From the NCBI RefSeq assembly GCF_902728235.1, contig NZ_CACVBO010000001.1:744001-808000 (forward strand): a DNA stretch of 64,000 nt. The letters run 5' to 3'. Below the pieces are notes generated by a model. It saw only the letters and a list, made by a program, of their open reading frames with translations. It had not been told where the DNA came from and did no database searches. How positions within the stretch are numbered: the stretch's first letter is position 1; every line of letters starts with the position of its first letter. The position numbers and the translations under genes are program-made. This document shows, piece after piece, positions 63,248 to 64,000 of the stretch. This stretch comes from Lentimonas sp. CC4. Lineage in GTDB: Bacteria > Verrucomicrobiota > Verrucomicrobiia > Opitutales > Coraliomargaritaceae.

Positions 63248-64000
63248 CTTCCTCCGTCTCCTCTCGCTGACACTACTCGCGTCCTGCTCCCTGATCGCCC
63301 AAACCGATCGTATCTACCTCGGCATCGATGTGCTCGAGCAATCCGGCTTCCGTGCAGTCGAAGCGAAACGCATCGGCCTGCTCACTCATCCCGCCGGCGT
63401 CAACCGCAATGGAGTCAGCACCATCGAGGTGCTACGCCGTGCGCCGAATGTGAACCTCGTCGCACTGTTTGGCCCGGAGCATGGCATCTATGGGAACGAA
63501 AAGGCCAATGTCCCAGTTGATGATAAGATCGACCCGCGCACTGGCCTCCCCGTCTATTCACTCTACGGCAAATATCGTAAGCCCTCGGCCAAAATGCTTA
63601 GCGGACTCGACGCTCTAGTCATCGACCTACAAGACGTCGGCGTGCGCTCTTACACATATGTCAGCTGCATGCGCTATGCGATGGAAGCCTGCTTCGAAAA
63701 TGGCGTCGAAGTCATTGTGCTGGACCGCCCGAACCCACTCGGTGGCCTAAAAGTCGACGGCCCTCCGCTCGATCGCCAGTGGCGCAGCTACGTAGGTGCG
63801 TTTCACGTGCCCTACGTGCATGGCCTCACTATTGGCGAGCTGGCTCAGGTCGCTCGATACACCTCAGGCACGATGGAAGTGCCTGATAGAGTGCGCCAGA
63901 ATGGAAAGCTCACCGTGATCAAGATGCGTGGCTGGAACCGTAACATGCTTTGGCCGCAGACAGGCCTGAAGTGGGTGCCCACTTCGCCTTACATTCCCGA
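63240..64000 (+). CDS. NamZ-like exo-beta-N-acetylmuramidase (DUF1343), 3' end cut
   Basis: Predicted exported lipoprotein: a short signal peptide ends in the lipobox LLASC (Cys15). The DUF1343/NamZ domain follows ([20 protein letters not shown], then [14 protein letters not shown] and [20 protein letters not shown]). NamZ enzymes remove MurNAc from the non-reducing end of peptidoglycan fragments, fitting cell-wall recycling. The frame is open to the window end, so about 253 codons are seen of a family of roughly 370-400. It overlaps the DUF2062 gene by 8 bp. Confidence 0.9.
   Translation, partial: MLNFLRLLSLTLLASCSLIAQTDRIYLGIDVLEQSGFRAVEAKRIGLLTHPAGVNRNGVSTIEVLRRAPNVNLVALFGPEHGIYGNEKANVPVDDKIDPRTGLPVYSLYGKYRKPSAKMLSGLDALVIDLQDVGVRSYTYVSCMRYAMEACFENGVEVIVLDRPNPLGGLKVDGPPLDRQWRSYVGAFHVPYVHGLTIGELAQVARYTSGTMEVPDRVRQNGKLTVIKMRGWNRNMLWPQTGLKWVPTSPYIP

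Overview
The window looks like a chromosomal segment of a Verrucomicrobiota bacterium, most likely class Opitutia (Puniceicoccales/Opitutales, Coraliomargarita-like). This rests on the ribosomal/RNA polymerase gene order, a GH95 fucosidase, NamZ (DUF1343), SHD1-like secreted proteins, a GlgM-GlgE pair and a moderate base composition. The placement is inference; no rRNA gene is present to fix it.

Positions 1-27057 are the housekeeping half, nearly all on the minus strand. In transcription order it reads tRNA-Thr, tuf, tRNA-Trp, secE, nusG, rplK, rplA, rplJ, rplL, rpoB, rpoC, a terminator, rpsL, rpsG, fusA, rpsJ, a second terminator, then the S10/spc set rplC to rplE, which runs off the left edge. 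This ancestral order is broken twice. A 4.3 kb block (ssb-like gene, GH95 alpha-L-fucosidase, peroxiredoxin-like gene) separates rpsJ from rplC. A gene for a small exported protein sits between rpsS and rplV.

Positions 27196-40618 hold a zinc-uptake operon (znuA-znuC-znuB), two unrecognised exported proteins, aspartokinase, homoserine dehydrogenase, plsY, serA, a metallophosphoesterase, a cyclic-nucleotide-binding domain protein and several lipoprotein or secreted proteins.

Positions 40935-48527 hold two paralogous glutaredoxins, a radical SAM protein, glgM-glgE (maltose-1-phosphate route to alpha-glucan), a REP-associated tyrosine transposase with REP-like palindromes, and a MazG-like pyrophosphohydrolase. 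Positions 48872-54401 are a hexuronate catabolism operon (fructuronate-reductase-like SDR, uxaC, 2-hydroxyacid dehydrogenase, Ldh2-type dehydrogenase) divergent from an AraC regulator. The right end carries a toxin-antitoxin pair, mgtE, a NUDIX gene, rodA, RNase E/G, glycerate kinase, a DUF2062 protein and the start of namZ.

The most unusual feature is a family of degenerate tandem arrays with a strict 7-bp period. They occur in at least 16 intergenic places between 7277 and 61374, in four sequence classes that can be phased to one loose pattern (N-Y-Y-C-N-N-N). Some are arranged as inverted pairs around a short spacer. They fill every internal junction of the uronate operon, abut start codons and in one case supply a stop codon. 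A second oddity is a duplicated unit of about 110 bp (47763-47873 and 47994-48106) carrying a start codon and the peptide start MKKPY.
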